From: Rhodoblastus sp963713695
Lineage (GTDB): Bacteria; Pseudomonadota; Alphaproteobacteria; Rhizobiales; Beijerinckiaceae
Assembly: GCA_963713695.1 (NCBI GenBank)
Contig: CAVQMU010000002.1
Location: 496,001-560,000 of the forward strand
Length of the DNA stretch: 64,000 bases
Reading direction: 5' to 3'
Shown: piece by piece, positions 40,456-50,512 of the stretch
Position numbering within the stretch: the first letter of the stretch is position 1
How the letters are laid out: each line of letters opens with the position of its first letter
The notes under the pieces: generated by a model
What the model saw: only the letters and a program-made list of their open reading frames with translations
Told to the model about the DNA's origin: nothing
Database searches by the model: none
Program-made: the position numbers and the translations under genes

Positions 40456-41244
40456 ATGGAAAGTTCCTGCACGACAGCCTGCGACTTGAACGATGCGACT
40501 GTCTCGAGAGATCCCGGCCCGTCGAACGCAAGCCAAGGATTCGCCTTTCCTTTGCCGAGAGTCTCGCTGGTCATCCCGACATTCAATGAAGCGAAAAACC
40601 TGAGCTGGCTGCTGCCTCGGTTGCCACAGTGGATTTTTGAAGTGCTGATCATAGACGGCTGCTCGACTGACGGCACGGTCGAGGTGGCGCGGGCGCTTAT
40701 GCCGGAGGCGCGAATTCTGGTTGAAAAGCGTCGCGGCAAAGGCGTCGCGCTCATGGCCGGGTTTGAGGCCGCTCGCGGCGACATCATCGTCATGCTCGAT
40801 GCGGATGGTTCGATGGATCCCGAAGAGATTATCCTCTTCGTCGCAGCGCTTGTATCGGGAGCTGATTTTGTCAAGGGATCGCGCTTCATCCAGGGCGCGG
40901 GAACCATCGACATGACGCCGATACGCAAGCTGGGAAACTGGGCGCTGACCCTGGCGTTTCGTGCGCTGTATGGCGGGACGTTCAGCGATCTCTGTTACGG
41001 TTACATCGGCTTCTGGAGAAAATGTGTCCCGATGCTGCAATCCAATTGCATTGGCTTCGAAGTCGAAACCATCATGAACATAAAGGCGCGGCAAAACCGG
41101 CTGAAGATCGTTGAAGTCGCAAGCTTTGAATCCGATCGCATTCACGGGGAGAGTAATCTCCGCGCCTTGCCGGATGGATGGCGCATTTTGCGAGCCATTT
41201 TCAGAGAAAAATTCGTGTCGAACGTTCTCGTTCCCGGAGAATAA
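40456..41244 (+). CDS. Glycosyltransferase family 2 (dolichyl-phosphate mannosyltransferase-like)
   Basis: 262 residues, ATG 40456 after a TTGGAGGAG site. GT-A fold: RVSLVIPTFNEAKNLSWLLP at about 36-55, DGCSTDGTVEVARAL, IVMLDADGSMDPEEI (the D-x-D metal motif), KGSRFIQGAGTIDMTPIRKL and SDLCYGYIGFWRKCVP. No C-terminal membrane anchor is visible. Overall close to DPM1/GtrB-like enzymes that make polyprenyl-phosphate sugars, which would fit a donor for the membrane protein encoded next. Confidence 0.88.
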   Translation: MESSCTTACDLNDATVSRDPGPSNASQGFAFPLPRVSLVIPTFNEAKNLSWLLPRLPQWIFEVLIIDGCSTDGTVEVARALMPEARILVEKRRGKGVALMAGFEAARGDIIVMLDADGSMDPEEIILFVAALVSGADFVKGSRFIQGAGTIDMTPIRKLGNWALTLAFRALYGGTFSDLCYGYIGFWRKCVPMLQSNCIGFEVETIMNIKARQNRLKIVEVASFESDRIHGESNLRALPDGWRILRAIFREKFVSNVLVPGE

Positions 41245-41309
41245 GCGGCGTGCGCCCACGGCCGTTGGCCCGCCCTGGACAGATTGTAAAAACGAAAGAT
41301 TTGGCAGCG

Positions 41310-43292
41310 ATGTCCAGCACCCAAACGGCTTCAACCTATCGGCGGGAAAATGTTGGGTCCGGAGTTTTTCGCGATTTGATGCGCGTGCTCGGCGTCGGCA
41401 GGGTTCGGCCAATGGTCGATCTGTCAATCAATGGCGGAGAGTTGATCTGGTCCCAAGGGTTGGCGATGAATGCCGCGGTCGCGCTTGTCATCGCCGCGCT
41501 TGCCGCCAACGCGAGCCGCGCTGACCAGTCCTGGGCCGTGCCGGGATTTTATCTTGCAACGGTTTTGATGTTCATGCCCGTCGCCTCCAGGTTGGCGCTG
41601 GCGGACATTTCGCGCTCGGAGCGGATCGCGAACGTGATGGTCGCCGGTCTGGGACTGTTCTTCCTGCATGTCATCAGAGAGCCAGCTTACTTCACCGGCC
41701 ATGACGAATACCTGCACTGGGTCGGCGCACGACAGATGATCGAAAGCGGAAGGCTCTTCACGCCCAACGTTCTGTTTCCCATCGGGCCATCCTACCCGGG
41801 GCTCGAAGTCGTCTCGTCGGCGTTCGCCAACCTCTCCGGCCTCTCGATTTTCTCGGCGGCGACCGTCGTGCTGCTCGTCGCAAGGACCATTTTCATCGGC
41901 GCTCTTTTCCTTGTCTACGATCGCATCACCGGTTCGGCGCGCGTTGCCGCGCTCGGCTGCATTTTCTATATGGGATCCTCGACTTTCACATTTTTCGATA
42001 CGAGCTTTTCGTATGGAAGTCTGGCGATCGCGCTGTTGGCCCTGTGCCTGCTGCTCGATCTCCGTATCGCCGAAACCGCCGAACAGTTTACTCCGCGGAT
42101 GCTGATGTTTTCCATCGCGGTTCTTGCCCTGGCGATGACACACCACGTCACAAGCTACGCTCTGTCTGGGCTTTTGGCGGGAATGTTTTTTGTGGAGGCG
42201 ATCCGTCGCGGACGCAAGGGCGCCGCTCTGGCGCGGCTTGGGGCGACCGCTTCCTGCGCATGCCTCATTCCGTTTTTATGGACGCGGGCGATGGGCAATC
42301 CAGGCTCGGGCTATCTCGGACCCTTGTTCAGTTCGGGAATCGAGGAAGCCTTGGCGTTTTTCGCTCGCGGGTTCCATTCGAGCCGCCAGCTTTTCACGAG
42401 CAGCGACGGGAGCGTCGCACCGGTTTGGGAGAGGGCGACGGCGCTGGGATCGGTTTTCTTGATCTGCGTTGGGCTGACGCTTGGATTTTTCCGTGCGCTT
42501 TCCTGGGGTGGCCTGTTCGCAAGATGCGGACTAGCCTCGACAGGCTGGCGCGCGCTTTTCGAATGGAACAACAGTCGGCTTGTCTTGCTGACCCTCGTTA
42601 CGACGCTCTATCCGGTGAGCATGGTTTTCCGGCTGACGAAGAGCGCATGGGAAATTGGCAACCGCATCGGGCCGTTCTCCTTTCTCGGCGTTGGCGTCGT
42701 GCTTGCAATCTGCGTGACCTCCCTCCTTGGCAAGGGCTCGGTCAGCGCCTTGCGCGCGAGCGCGATCGGCGCAGGCGCGACCGTCATTCTGCTTGGCGGG
42801 ATGATCAGCGCCCAGGGGCCTCGGATTCTCGTTCCCGCGCATTACCGGGTGTCGGCCGACGAGGCTTCCATCGAGCCGATGAATATCAATGCCGCGCTTT
42901 GGGTCAAAGCCTGGCTTGGCGCGGGAAACCATTTCGGCGCCGACCGGATCAATGGCCTGCTGCTCGCCGGTTTCGGCGAGCAGCTTGTTTCGACGACCCT
43001 TCAGCACGGCGCCGACGCGGGAACCGCAATTGTCACGCACACGTTGGGGCCGGACGATCTCTTCACGCTGCGCAACATCGGCATCGACTATCTCTTCGAA
43101 GATTTACGCATGACGACAGGTCAAGCGGTCCTGGGCACTTATTTCGATGGCGGCGCGGCTGACGACATGTTGGAGGGCCCCCCTGAGCCAACCGCGCTGC
43201 TCAAGTTCAATTCGGAGCCCGGCGTCAATCGCGTTTTCGACAACGGCTATTCGATCGTCTATGATGTGAGGTCGCTCAGTGGCAGAAAATAA
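41310..43292 (+). CDS. Large polytopic membrane protein, candidate GT-C glycosyltransferase or polymerase
   Basis: 660 residues with about ten or more hydrophobic segments. The first large loop after the early membrane segments contains YFTGHDEYLHWVGARQMIES, an acidic DE pair placed where GT-C enzymes keep their catalytic acidic residue. The C-terminal soluble domain (about 520-660) has no named motif. No Wzy-polymerase signature is readable by eye. It lies between a GT2 that resembles polyprenyl-phosphate-sugar synthases and a DUF1616-like protein, a plausible donor/acceptor set. Assignment is by topology and context. Confidence 0.55.
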   Translation: MSSTQTASTYRRENVGSGVFRDLMRVLGVGRVRPMVDLSINGGELIWSQGLAMNAAVALVIAALAANASRADQSWAVPGFYLATVLMFMPVASRLALADISRSERIANVMVAGLGLFFLHVIREPAYFTGHDEYLHWVGARQMIESGRLFTPNVLFPIGPSYPGLEVVSSAFANLSGLSIFSAATVVLLVARTIFIGALFLVYDRITGSARVAALGCIFYMGSSTFTFFDTSFSYGSLAIALLALCLLLDLRIAETAEQFTPRMLMFSIAVLALAMTHHVTSYALSGLLAGMFFVEAIRRGRKGAALARLGATASCACLIPFLWTRAMGNPGSGYLGPLFSSGIEEALAFFARGFHSSRQLFTSSDGSVAPVWERATALGSVFLICVGLTLGFFRALSWGGLFARCGLASTGWRALFEWNNSRLVLLTLVTTLYPVSMVFRLTKSAWEIGNRIGPFSFLGVGVVLAICVTSLLGKGSVSALRASAIGAGATVILLGGMISAQGPRILVPAHYRVSADEASIEPMNINAALWVKAWLGAGNHFGADRINGLLLAGFGEQLVSTTLQHGADAGTAIVTHTLGPDDLFTLRNIGIDYLFEDLRMTTGQAVLGTYFDGGAADDMLEGPPEPTALLKFNSEPGVNRVFDNGYSIVYDVRSLSGRK

Positions 43293-44094
43293 GGCCAAAG
43301 CGGTCATTTTGCTGGCAGCCGCGCTCGTCTGGACGGGGTCGCTGCGAACGCTTGCGATCATTTTTTTCAGGTGCGTCGATGCGCTTGTGTTGCTGCTGAC
43401 GCTCCCGGGATTTTTATGGCTCCGTTTTTTCTCCCCGGCGCAAAAAGTCGATTTTGAATACGGCCTCCTGTCACTGGGAATGAGCGTCGCATTATTGCCT
43501 CCGCTCGCGCTCCTGCTCCACAGGTTCAACGCGCTGACGCCAACGGGCTGGGAGGTGGCGCTGGCTGTGTTTTGCCTCGCTGCGTGGCATTACTCCGGGC
43601 GTGGCTCCATGAAAGCCGGACTGTCGCGTCCTGCCGAGGCAAGGGACGCCCCGCCGTCGAGAGAAGCCTCCCGCGGCAGCAGGCGTCTCCTCCGATTGTC
43701 AGGCGTGGCGCTGACGATCGCCATGGCTGTCGGAATTGCGCGATACGGCGCTCTCAATCATCGCCAATTCGCCTATACGGAATTGTGGATGCTGCCGAGC
43801 CAGCGAAACGATTTTCAGCGGGTGACGATCGGCATCAGAAATCAGGAAAAGAAGCCGAGCGCCTACGATCTCGAATTGACGATCAACGGCAAACTCATTG
43901 AACGACGCTCCAACTTGTTGGTCCGCAACGGGGACACATGGGTCGAGGAGGCGCCGACGCAGTTCTACGCGACGAGCGCGGAACAGGTCGTTGAAGCGAA
44001 ATTGTACAGGACGGACCAGCCGTCCATGGTTTACCGGCACACGCTGTTGAAATTCGTCTCCACCGGGGGCGTGTCCCACGGCGTCAATCCATGA
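43279..44094 (+). CDS. DUF1616-like membrane protein
   Basis: 271 residues, GTG start overlapping the previous gene by 14 bases. Four hydrophobic segments in the first 160 residues, then an extracytoplasmic domain with MLPSQRNDFQRVTIGIRNQE and YDLELTINGKLIERRSNLLV. That fits the 'beta-sandwich after transmembrane helices' layout of DUF1616 proteins, known mostly from archaea and some bacteria near glycan genes. Tight overlap with the 660-residue membrane protein suggests they form a pair. No enzymatic motif seen. Confidence 0.55.
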   Translation: MAENKAKAVILLAAALVWTGSLRTLAIIFFRCVDALVLLLTLPGFLWLRFFSPAQKVDFEYGLLSLGMSVALLPPLALLLHRFNALTPTGWEVALAVFCLAAWHYSGRGSMKAGLSRPAEARDAPPSREASRGSRRLLRLSGVALTIAMAVGIARYGALNHRQFAYTELWMLPSQRNDFQRVTIGIRNQEKKPSAYDLELTINGKLIERRSNLLVRNGDTWVEEAPTQFYATSAEQVVEAKLYRTDQPSMVYRHTLLKFVSTGGVSHGVNP

Positions 44095-45140
44095 TGAGCG
44101 CGCCGCGCTTGTTGACTCTCAAATTCGAGGACGGGCTGTGCATGAATGACCCAACCGTCGCGGCGCCAATATCGACGCCAACCATCAGCGCCATCATTTG
44201 CGCTTACACGCTGGACCGGCTCGCGGATGTTGTTGACGCCGTCAGATCGATGGAGATGCAACGGCCGCCGCCGGACCAGATCATCGTCGTCGTCGATCAC
44301 AACAGCTCGCTGCTTGCGGCGCTTCGCAGCCGCATTTCCGAGCGGATTATCCTGATCGAAAACGCCTTCGAACGTGGACTTTCCGGGGCCCGAAACTCTG
44401 GCATTGTCCGGGCGGCCGGGAGCCTCGTCTTCTTTCTCGACGACGACGCGGTCGCGGATCCCGATTGTCTGCGCGTCTTGTCGGAAAGATGCCTGGAACG
44501 GGGCGTCATCGGCGCCGGCGCCCGGATCGAGCCGCGTTTCGCCGAGGCTTGTCCGTCCTGGTTTCCGCCCGAATTCTTGTGGGTCGTTGGCTGCACTTAC
44601 CTGGGCTTGAAACCGGGTCCGACCCGCAATCTTCTTGGCGCCGCGATGTGCATTCGTCGCGATGCCTTCGACAAGGCGGGCGGCTTCGACTCCAGGCTGG
44701 GCCGGACGAACAAGAAATTGCCTTTCGGTTGCGAGGAGACCGAATTTTGTATCCGCGCGGCGAAGGAGATGGGCGGAGCCGCATTTGTTTACGAGCCTGG
44801 CGCGCGCGTCGTTCATAAAGTTCCCGCCACGCGGCTGTCCAGGCTTTATTTCATCAAGCGTTGCTACGCCGAGGGGCTGTCAAAGGCGCGGTTGAGTTCG
44901 GTTGTCGGATCAAAACGTTCATTGGCCAATGAGCGCTCTTATGTCGCCCGGACCCTGACACGGTCGTTTGCCCGGAATTTCGGCGATCTTTTCTTACGCC
45001 GCGATTTTTCGGGAGTTGGCCGCGTCGCCGCCGTCATTCTGGGTCTTGCCTGCGCCGCCGGCGGATTTTTGCGGGGGTCCTTGCAACCTCGCGTTGCTGA
45101 AAATCTCGAGCCGCCGCGGAATTTGGGTTGGGCGCCATGA
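44091..45140 (+). CDS. Glycosyltransferase family 2
   Basis: 349 residues; the ATG overlaps the stop of the previous gene (ATGA); a second ATG at 44142 is an alternative. ISAIICAYTLDRLADVVDAV (nucleotide loop), NAFERGLSGARNSGIVRAAG, LVFFLDDDAVADPDCL (D-x-D), LGAAMCIRRDAFDKAGGFDS and FGCEETEFCIRAAKEMGGAA (the E-x-E/ED catalytic block) match inverting GT2 enzymes. A C-terminal hydrophobic segment (about 315-335) may anchor it. It overlaps the flippase gene by four bases. Confidence 0.88.
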   Translation: MMSAPRLLTLKFEDGLCMNDPTVAAPISTPTISAIICAYTLDRLADVVDAVRSMEMQRPPPDQIIVVVDHNSSLLAALRSRISERIILIENAFERGLSGARNSGIVRAAGSLVFFLDDDAVADPDCLRVLSERCLERGVIGAGARIEPRFAEACPSWFPPEFLWVVGCTYLGLKPGPTRNLLGAAMCIRRDAFDKAGGFDSRLGRTNKKLPFGCEETEFCIRAAKEMGGAAFVYEPGARVVHKVPATRLSRLYFIKRCYAEGLSKARLSSVVGSKRSLANERSYVARTLTRSFARNFGDLFLRRDFSGVGRVAAVILGLACAAGGFLRGSLQPRVAENLEPPRNLGWAP

Positions 45141-46583
45141 AATCTTTAGCTTCCGGCAATGACAATCTGCCGCCCCTGTCGGCGATGAGGCCGGCTCCGA
45201 CGCCCGTCGAGCCGGGACAGAGCGCGCGCAGCGTCTTTGCGTCCGCTCTAGCCAAACGCATTGGCGGGCTTTTAGGCAGACAGCGATTCCTGTTTTTGAA
45301 CGCGGGATTATTGACGCTGGGAACCGCCGCCTCGTCCGTTTTCGGCTTTCTTTATTGGGTTCTGGCAGCGCGTCATTTCCCGCCTGCTGCCGTCGGGTAT
45401 GCGGCGGCGGCCGTTTCGCTGATGAGCCTTTTCGGTCATCTTGGCGACTTTGGCCTGGGCACGATGCTGGTAGGAAGAGTTCGAACTCTTTGGCCAACGC
45501 TCCAGCGCGCTCATTTCCGGCGCGTTGTTTATCGGTTTCCTATCGTCGGCGCTTTTTGCGCTCGGTTACTTGGCCATCAGCGCTCTGTTTCCGGCGTCGC
45601 TGGGCCGGCTCTCCGGTTTCGGCGGCGGCGTCCTGTTCTTGTTGTCTTGCGCCTTCTGCGGTCTGGGTCTCGTCCTGGATGGAGCGTTGACCGGACTTTC
45701 CCGGATCGAAGTTGCTGTGGCGCGAAATGTCACCACCGCGATAGTGAAGCTTGTGCTTGTCGCCGCGGCGCCGATGGCGCTGGGGGCGAACGCACTAAAC
45801 GAGACGACGCTGCTTCTGACCTGGTTTATCGGAATGCTCATGGCGTTGCTTCCAATGCTTGTCGTGAAAAAAGGAAATCTGGTCTCCTCTATCGTTGGAC
45901 GTCCTGGGTTTGGCTCACTGAGCGCCTATCTGCCGGAAGTCTTAGGACATCAGGTGCTGAATATAGCCAGCCTCGCTCCTGGATTATTATTGCCTGTCGT
46001 CGTGACGATTGAGCTGACGCCATCGACCAACGCGGCCTTCTATGCGGCCTGGGCGCTGATCAACGTGGCGTTTCTGGCGCCAACCTACTTGGCGGTCATG
46101 GTGTTCGCGGAGGGGTCGAGAAATCCGCGGGCGTTTTCGGAGCAACTTCGCGCCTCGCTTGGCGTCGCGATATTGATTGGCCTCGTGGTCGCCTCGGTCT
46201 GTTATTTCGGCTCTTATTTCATTCTTTCCCTGTTCTCGCCCGCATACGCGTCCGTCGCCAAACTCAGCCTCCAACTCCTCGGGCTGAGTATCTTTCCGAT
46301 GGCTATCAAGTTGCACTTCGTTGCAATTCAACGCGTTCGCAACCGAATGGCCGCCGCCAGCCTGCTTGTCGCCCTTGGCGGTCTTCTTGAAATCGCCGGC
46401 GCGGTTCTGGGCGCCCGTCATGGCGACTTGCCAGGACTGACGGCGGGCTGGCTGCTCGGCCTTGTGTGTGAAACCCTGGTGATGGCGCCGTCGGTCATTG
46501 GCGTGCTTTTCCCAAAATTCCGGGCGCCCGCTCCGGAGCCGCGCGGCGTGCGGGCCGAAGCCGCGAAAGCGGAGTCTTTATGA
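45137..46583 (+). CDS. Polysaccharide flippase, Wzx-like (one-base frameshift)
   Basis: Removing one A near 45475 gives a 481-residue polytopic protein. The first frame carries FLNAGLLTLGTAASSVFGFL and YAAAAVSLMSLFGHLGDFGL, the start of Wzx/PST flippases; the second carries about ten more membrane segments (LLSCAFCGLGLVLDGALTGL, SYFILSLFSPAYASVAKLSL). It moves lipid-linked repeat units to the periplasmic face. The frameshift lies in GGAAGAG and is a likely sequencing error, since both parts are otherwise intact and the gene is tightly packed with its neighbours. Confidence 0.85.
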
Positions 46584-46824
46584 CCAGGCGAGATCCAGTT
46601 CGCGATTGATCGAAAAGGGCGCGCTTGAGATCGGCTCGTTCTATTGCCCGTTGCTTGGAGCAGGCGTCGGAAAATCGTCTCCCTTTGCGGAAAGCGCCGG
46701 ACAAATGGTTCAATCCCACCGATGTCGCCCCGCCGTGATCCCCGCTTTCGCAAGCGCTGCTTTTTTCATGGAACCTGGCGCGCCGCCCCACTGTTATGTT
46801 TACGCTGACTATAAGGAGTGAGCC

Positions 46825-48048
46825 ATGAAAGTCTCTCTTGTAGGTTGCCCGTTCCGGACCACATACGGACAATATTATGAGTCGCTTGTCGATGCGCTGC
46901 GCCGGTCTGGATGCCAGGCGCAATGGGTGGGGTCGAATTGCGGCTGCACTGATCCACGAGAGCTTGCTCGCCAATTCCAGACGGAAGACATGAAGTATTT
47001 CGAGCTTCCGAATGAGGTCGGCCCCTACAGCGTCATCAGTTATTCACCGGAGACCTTGAGGCGCGTCATAAAAGCGCCGTTCCGTTCGGCGAGCCTGAAC
47101 TATCGCGTATCCCGTTACCTGAGCCTCTCCGGCGACGCCGACGTCATCCATCTACAGCAAAACCTGAACGCCTTCGGTTCAAGCGTTGCTTTTCGTTTGC
47201 TGAAGCGGCGCACCAACGCCGCGCGCGTATTTACAGTTCATGAATTGGACCCCGAGCAGACCGCTCATCCGGAATTGAACGTTGCTTACAATCAGGCCGA
47301 CGCCGTCATCGTTCACGACAGCTTGATGAAGGAAAAGCTCGTTTCCCAGGGTGTGTCCAAGGATCTGATCCATGTCGTCTGCATGGGAACCGATCTCGCC
47401 GAGTTCGACGAAGACGCGAGGCGGGACGGGATCGTTTTCTACGGCGCCCACAACTTCAACGAGGGCAAAGGAATAAAAACCCTTTTGTCAGCTTATAAAC
47501 TGCTCAAGGAAAGCCCGGGTTTTACTGTTCCACCCCTGCGTATCCATGGTCATTTTGGCGCGACGCCATCGGATTATCTGGACCTGGTTCGCCAGATGGG
47601 GCTCGAACGCGACGTGGAGTGGCTTGGCGATCTGTCGAATGACGAGATCGTGGCGCTCTATCGCCGGTCCCAGGTTTGCGTGCTGCCCTATGTCGGCAGT
47701 TTCGCCGGGCTCCCGGTCGGTTTCGCCGCCGCCAATCGGCTGCCGATCATCGCGACCAGGCGCGCGGGGATTCCGGATCACATCGGCGATCTCGGCATCT
47801 GGATCGAACCCGGCAAACCCCAGGAGCTCGCGGAAACTTTGCGAGATGTGCTGCGCGACGGCGAAAGGCGAATTGACATTGGCCGCCGCCTCCGCGCATG
47901 GGCCGAACAAAATCTTGGCTGGGATGTCATCGCTCGCAACACCGCTGCCGTGTACCGAGCCGCAAGTGAGCGCGCGGCCGCGAGAATAGCGAGGGAGAGC
48001 CATCTCGCCCCCAACGCGGCCGAAGGTCGCGTCGTGGCGAAGGGGTAG
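46825..48048 (+). CDS. Glycosyltransferase family 4
   Basis: 407 residues, ATG after a TAAGGAGTGAG site, so the start is secure. N-domain: MKVSLVGCPFRTTYGQYYES, DADVIHLQQNLNAFGSSVAF, VHELDPEQTAHPELN. C-domain: IVFYGAHNFNEGKGIKTLLS, RDVEWLGDLSNDEIVALYRR and VLPYVGSFAGLPVGFAAANR, where the usual GT4 glutamates are replaced around SFAGLPVGF, a less standard donor site. 241 bases separate it from the flippase gene, and those bases contain no gene, so it may have its own promoter. Confidence 0.85.
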   Translation: MKVSLVGCPFRTTYGQYYESLVDALRRSGCQAQWVGSNCGCTDPRELARQFQTEDMKYFELPNEVGPYSVISYSPETLRRVIKAPFRSASLNYRVSRYLSLSGDADVIHLQQNLNAFGSSVAFRLLKRRTNAARVFTVHELDPEQTAHPELNVAYNQADAVIVHDSLMKEKLVSQGVSKDLIHVVCMGTDLAEFDEDARRDGIVFYGAHNFNEGKGIKTLLSAYKLLKESPGFTVPPLRIHGHFGATPSDYLDLVRQMGLERDVEWLGDLSNDEIVALYRRSQVCVLPYVGSFAGLPVGFAAANRLPIIATRRAGIPDHIGDLGIWIEPGKPQELAETLRDVLRDGERRIDIGRRLRAWAEQNLGWDVIARNTAAVYRAASERAAARIARESHLAPNAAEGRVVAKG

Positions 48049-48054
48049 CCGGAA

Positions 48055-49272
48055 ATGAGCTTGGCATCGCTCTCGCCACGGGACCAAAAAGTCTCGTATG
48101 TCGGCTTTGAAACGTGCGAAAGGAAGTCGCGTTTTTTCGTCGAGACGACCTCTGATCGCGCCTGCGTCGAATCGGCGTGGGCTGAACTTGAGCCGGGCGG
48201 CTCCGCCTTCCAGAGCAGACGATGGCTGGCGCCGTGGTTCGAATTGCTCGCGCCGCGGGTGGGCGCTCGTCCTCTGTTCGTTACGGTACGGGACAGTTCC
48301 AACGGGCGGCCGCTGATCTTTTTCGCTTTCTCCGTGCGGAGGCGCTGGGGACTGCGGGTCGCCGAATTCCCGGATCTCGGCGTGACCGACTACAACGCTC
48401 CGATCTGGGCGCCCGATTTTGTTCCAGACGATGAGCAGATGAAGGAGTTGTGGGCGACAATCCGCGAGTCAGTTCCTCGCGTCGATCTATTCTTTTTCAG
48501 CAAAATTCCGATAACGCTTTACGGTCGGGCGGTTCCCTTTGCCAAACTCGGCTGGCTCAAGCCGATCGAGATGCGCTGCTGGGCGGTCAAGCTTCCGGCG
48601 AGTCGTGACGAATTTGACGCGACGCTCGCGCGGAAGGACCGCAAGGAGCAACGCCGCAAGCGCCGCAACCTCACTGAAAAGTTCGGGGAGGTTGTCGTTG
48701 TCGACGCGGGTTCCTGCGGCCAGGCTGAAGAATTCTTCGCGACGCTCAAGAGCATGCGCGCGGAGCGCTTCGAGCAGCAGGGACGCCACGACATCCTCCG
48801 CGATGAAATGTTCGCGTCCTTCTTCCGGACAATCGTCGCGGAAGGGGAAGCGTTTGCAAACCTGGGGCAGATAAGGGCGGGCGACAAGACAATCGCCGCC
48901 TTCCTGGCGTTGCGCCATGCGAATGATTTCGTCTTGTACATGCATTCCTTTGCCGCCGACATGGAAAAGCTTTCGCCAGGAATTGTCGCGCTGGACGAAT
49001 TGATTTCGCACTTGATCCTCAGCAAGTTCGATCATTGCGACTTCACAATTGGCAACGAGCCTTACAAATTGCAATTTGGCGTCAAGGCGACCGAAATGCG
49101 ACAAGGCCTTGATCCCGTCACCATACAGGGCAAGCTTTTCGGCATCGCCTTCCAGATTTATCGAAAGCTGGAGTTGCAGCTGGTCAAGATCTACCGCAAA
49201 TACGCGCGGCCGTCGGGCTCCACGGCGAACTCCGTTGCGCGGTCGCCGTCAGGCGCTTCGGCCGATGCGTGA
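48055..49272 (+). CDS. GNAT-fold acyltransferase, CelD/BcsL-like
   Basis: 405 residues. N-terminal half: SAFQSRRWLAPWFELLAPRV and RPLFVTVRDSSNGRPLIFFA; the C-terminal half has the GNAT-6-like block GQIRAGDKTIAAFLALRHAN, FVLYMHSFAADMEKLSPGIV and FTIGNEPYKLQFGVKATEMR. These are the conserved parts of the CelD family (acyl-CoA transferases in cellulose and exopolysaccharide clusters). It probably adds an acyl group to a sugar of the repeat unit or its lipid precursor. Starts seven bases after the previous gene and overlaps the next by eight. Confidence 0.8.
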   Translation: MSLASLSPRDQKVSYVGFETCERKSRFFVETTSDRACVESAWAELEPGGSAFQSRRWLAPWFELLAPRVGARPLFVTVRDSSNGRPLIFFAFSVRRRWGLRVAEFPDLGVTDYNAPIWAPDFVPDDEQMKELWATIRESVPRVDLFFFSKIPITLYGRAVPFAKLGWLKPIEMRCWAVKLPASRDEFDATLARKDRKEQRRKRRNLTEKFGEVVVVDAGSCGQAEEFFATLKSMRAERFEQQGRHDILRDEMFASFFRTIVAEGEAFANLGQIRAGDKTIAAFLALRHANDFVLYMHSFAADMEKLSPGIVALDELISHLILSKFDHCDFTIGNEPYKLQFGVKATEMRQGLDPVTIQGKLFGIAFQIYRKLELQLVKIYRKYARPSGSTANSVARSPSGASADA

Positions 49273-50503
49273 AGATCGCCAATTCCGCACGAGCCAGTCT
49301 AAAGGGATTGGTCTGTTTGTCGTGTGCATTCTGGCTTTGGTCGTGGTCGGCCAAATCTATTCGGCCATTGCGGACCAAATCACGGCGCCGGTTCAGTTTG
49401 TCAGGGCGTCAGGGAACGGTTTCGAGCTTGCCGGGAGACGGTTTCGCGTCGCAGGCGTCAACAATCATTATCTGACCTACGGTTCGCGCAAGGAAGTCAC
49501 ATTGGTCCTCGACGACGCCCTCGCAATGAACGCCAATGTTGTGCGCATTTTTGTCTCGCCAATCATAGGATCCGAAGATGGACGGGTGAAAAACGTTTTC
49601 GACATCAAAAGCCGTCTTGATTCGAGCAATTTGGGCACGCATGGGGTGTATATGGCCTCATTCGACGCCAAGACGCAATCAATGCAAATCAATGAAGGCG
49701 CCAACGGGCTCGTTCGGCTTGATTTTCTGATCGCTGAAGCAGCGCAGCGACACCTGCGCGTGATTGTCGTGCTTCTCGACTATTGGGCATATACTGGTGG
49801 ATCGCGCCAAATCTCGGCATGGTATGGCAACGATGGAGACGACCATTTTTTTGCCGAGGACCCGCGCGCCAAAGCCGACTACAAGCGTTTGGTCGCCGCC
49901 ATTGTGATGCGGGTGAATACCCTGTCGGGCCTGGCCTACAGGGATGATCCAACCATTTTCGCCTGGGAGTTGATGAACGAGCCCGAAATCAAGCCCGTCT
50001 CGCTGTTTCATTCGTGGGTTGCGGAAATGGCGGCTTATGTCAAAATGCTCGATCACAATCATATGCTCGCCACCGGTCAATCCAGCATCAGGACGAAACT
50101 GGAAGAGTTGGACATTCCGCAAGTGGATTTTGGAACGCTGCATGCATATCCAACCTATCTGAAGATCACGCCGGAAAAATTCGAATCCCTGGTCGGCGAA
50201 TATTGCGACCTCGCGGCAACTCACGGGAAGCCTCTTATCCTGGAAGAATTTGGCGTACCGCGATCAAACCGCGATCGGCCCAAAATTTACCAAAAATGGC
50301 TGCGAAAGATCGATGGCGGGTCGGCTTGCGCCGGCTGGCTGGTATGGCGGCTGGTTTCCCGCCAGGACAATGGCGATTTTCCTGCGGATTACGATCAGTT
50401 TGACATTCATAACGATGGGAGCCCGGTTTGGTTTGTTTTGAAGAACGCCGCCCATCACCTTGTCGCCCAGCCATGCGCCGGGACAGATGGCGGCTGCTAC
50501 TAG
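49265..50503 (+). CDS. Glycoside hydrolase family 5 (endoglycanase/mannanase-like), membrane-anchored
   Basis: 412 residues. N-terminal membrane anchor or signal at about 14-35 (GIGLFVVCILALVVVGQIYS). TIM-barrel with RVAGVNNHYLTYGSRKEVTL, the acid/base glutamate in FAWELMNEPEIKPVS and the nucleophile glutamate in PLILEEFGVPRSNRDR, both in GH5 order. ATG 49265 overlaps the previous stop. It would trim or release the polysaccharide in the periplasm or outside. Glycanases in such clusters commonly control polymer length, but the substrate is not known. Confidence 0.88.
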   Translation: MREDRQFRTSQSKGIGLFVVCILALVVVGQIYSAIADQITAPVQFVRASGNGFELAGRRFRVAGVNNHYLTYGSRKEVTLVLDDALAMNANVVRIFVSPIIGSEDGRVKNVFDIKSRLDSSNLGTHGVYMASFDAKTQSMQINEGANGLVRLDFLIAEAAQRHLRVIVVLLDYWAYTGGSRQISAWYGNDGDDHFFAEDPRAKADYKRLVAAIVMRVNTLSGLAYRDDPTIFAWELMNEPEIKPVSLFHSWVAEMAAYVKMLDHNHMLATGQSSIRTKLEELDIPQVDFGTLHAYPTYLKITPEKFESLVGEYCDLAATHGKPLILEEFGVPRSNRDRPKIYQKWLRKIDGGSACAGWLVWRLVSRQDNGDFPADYDQFDIHNDGSPVWFVLKNAAHHLVAQPCAGTDGGCY

Positions 50504-50512
50504 GAAGAAGTC

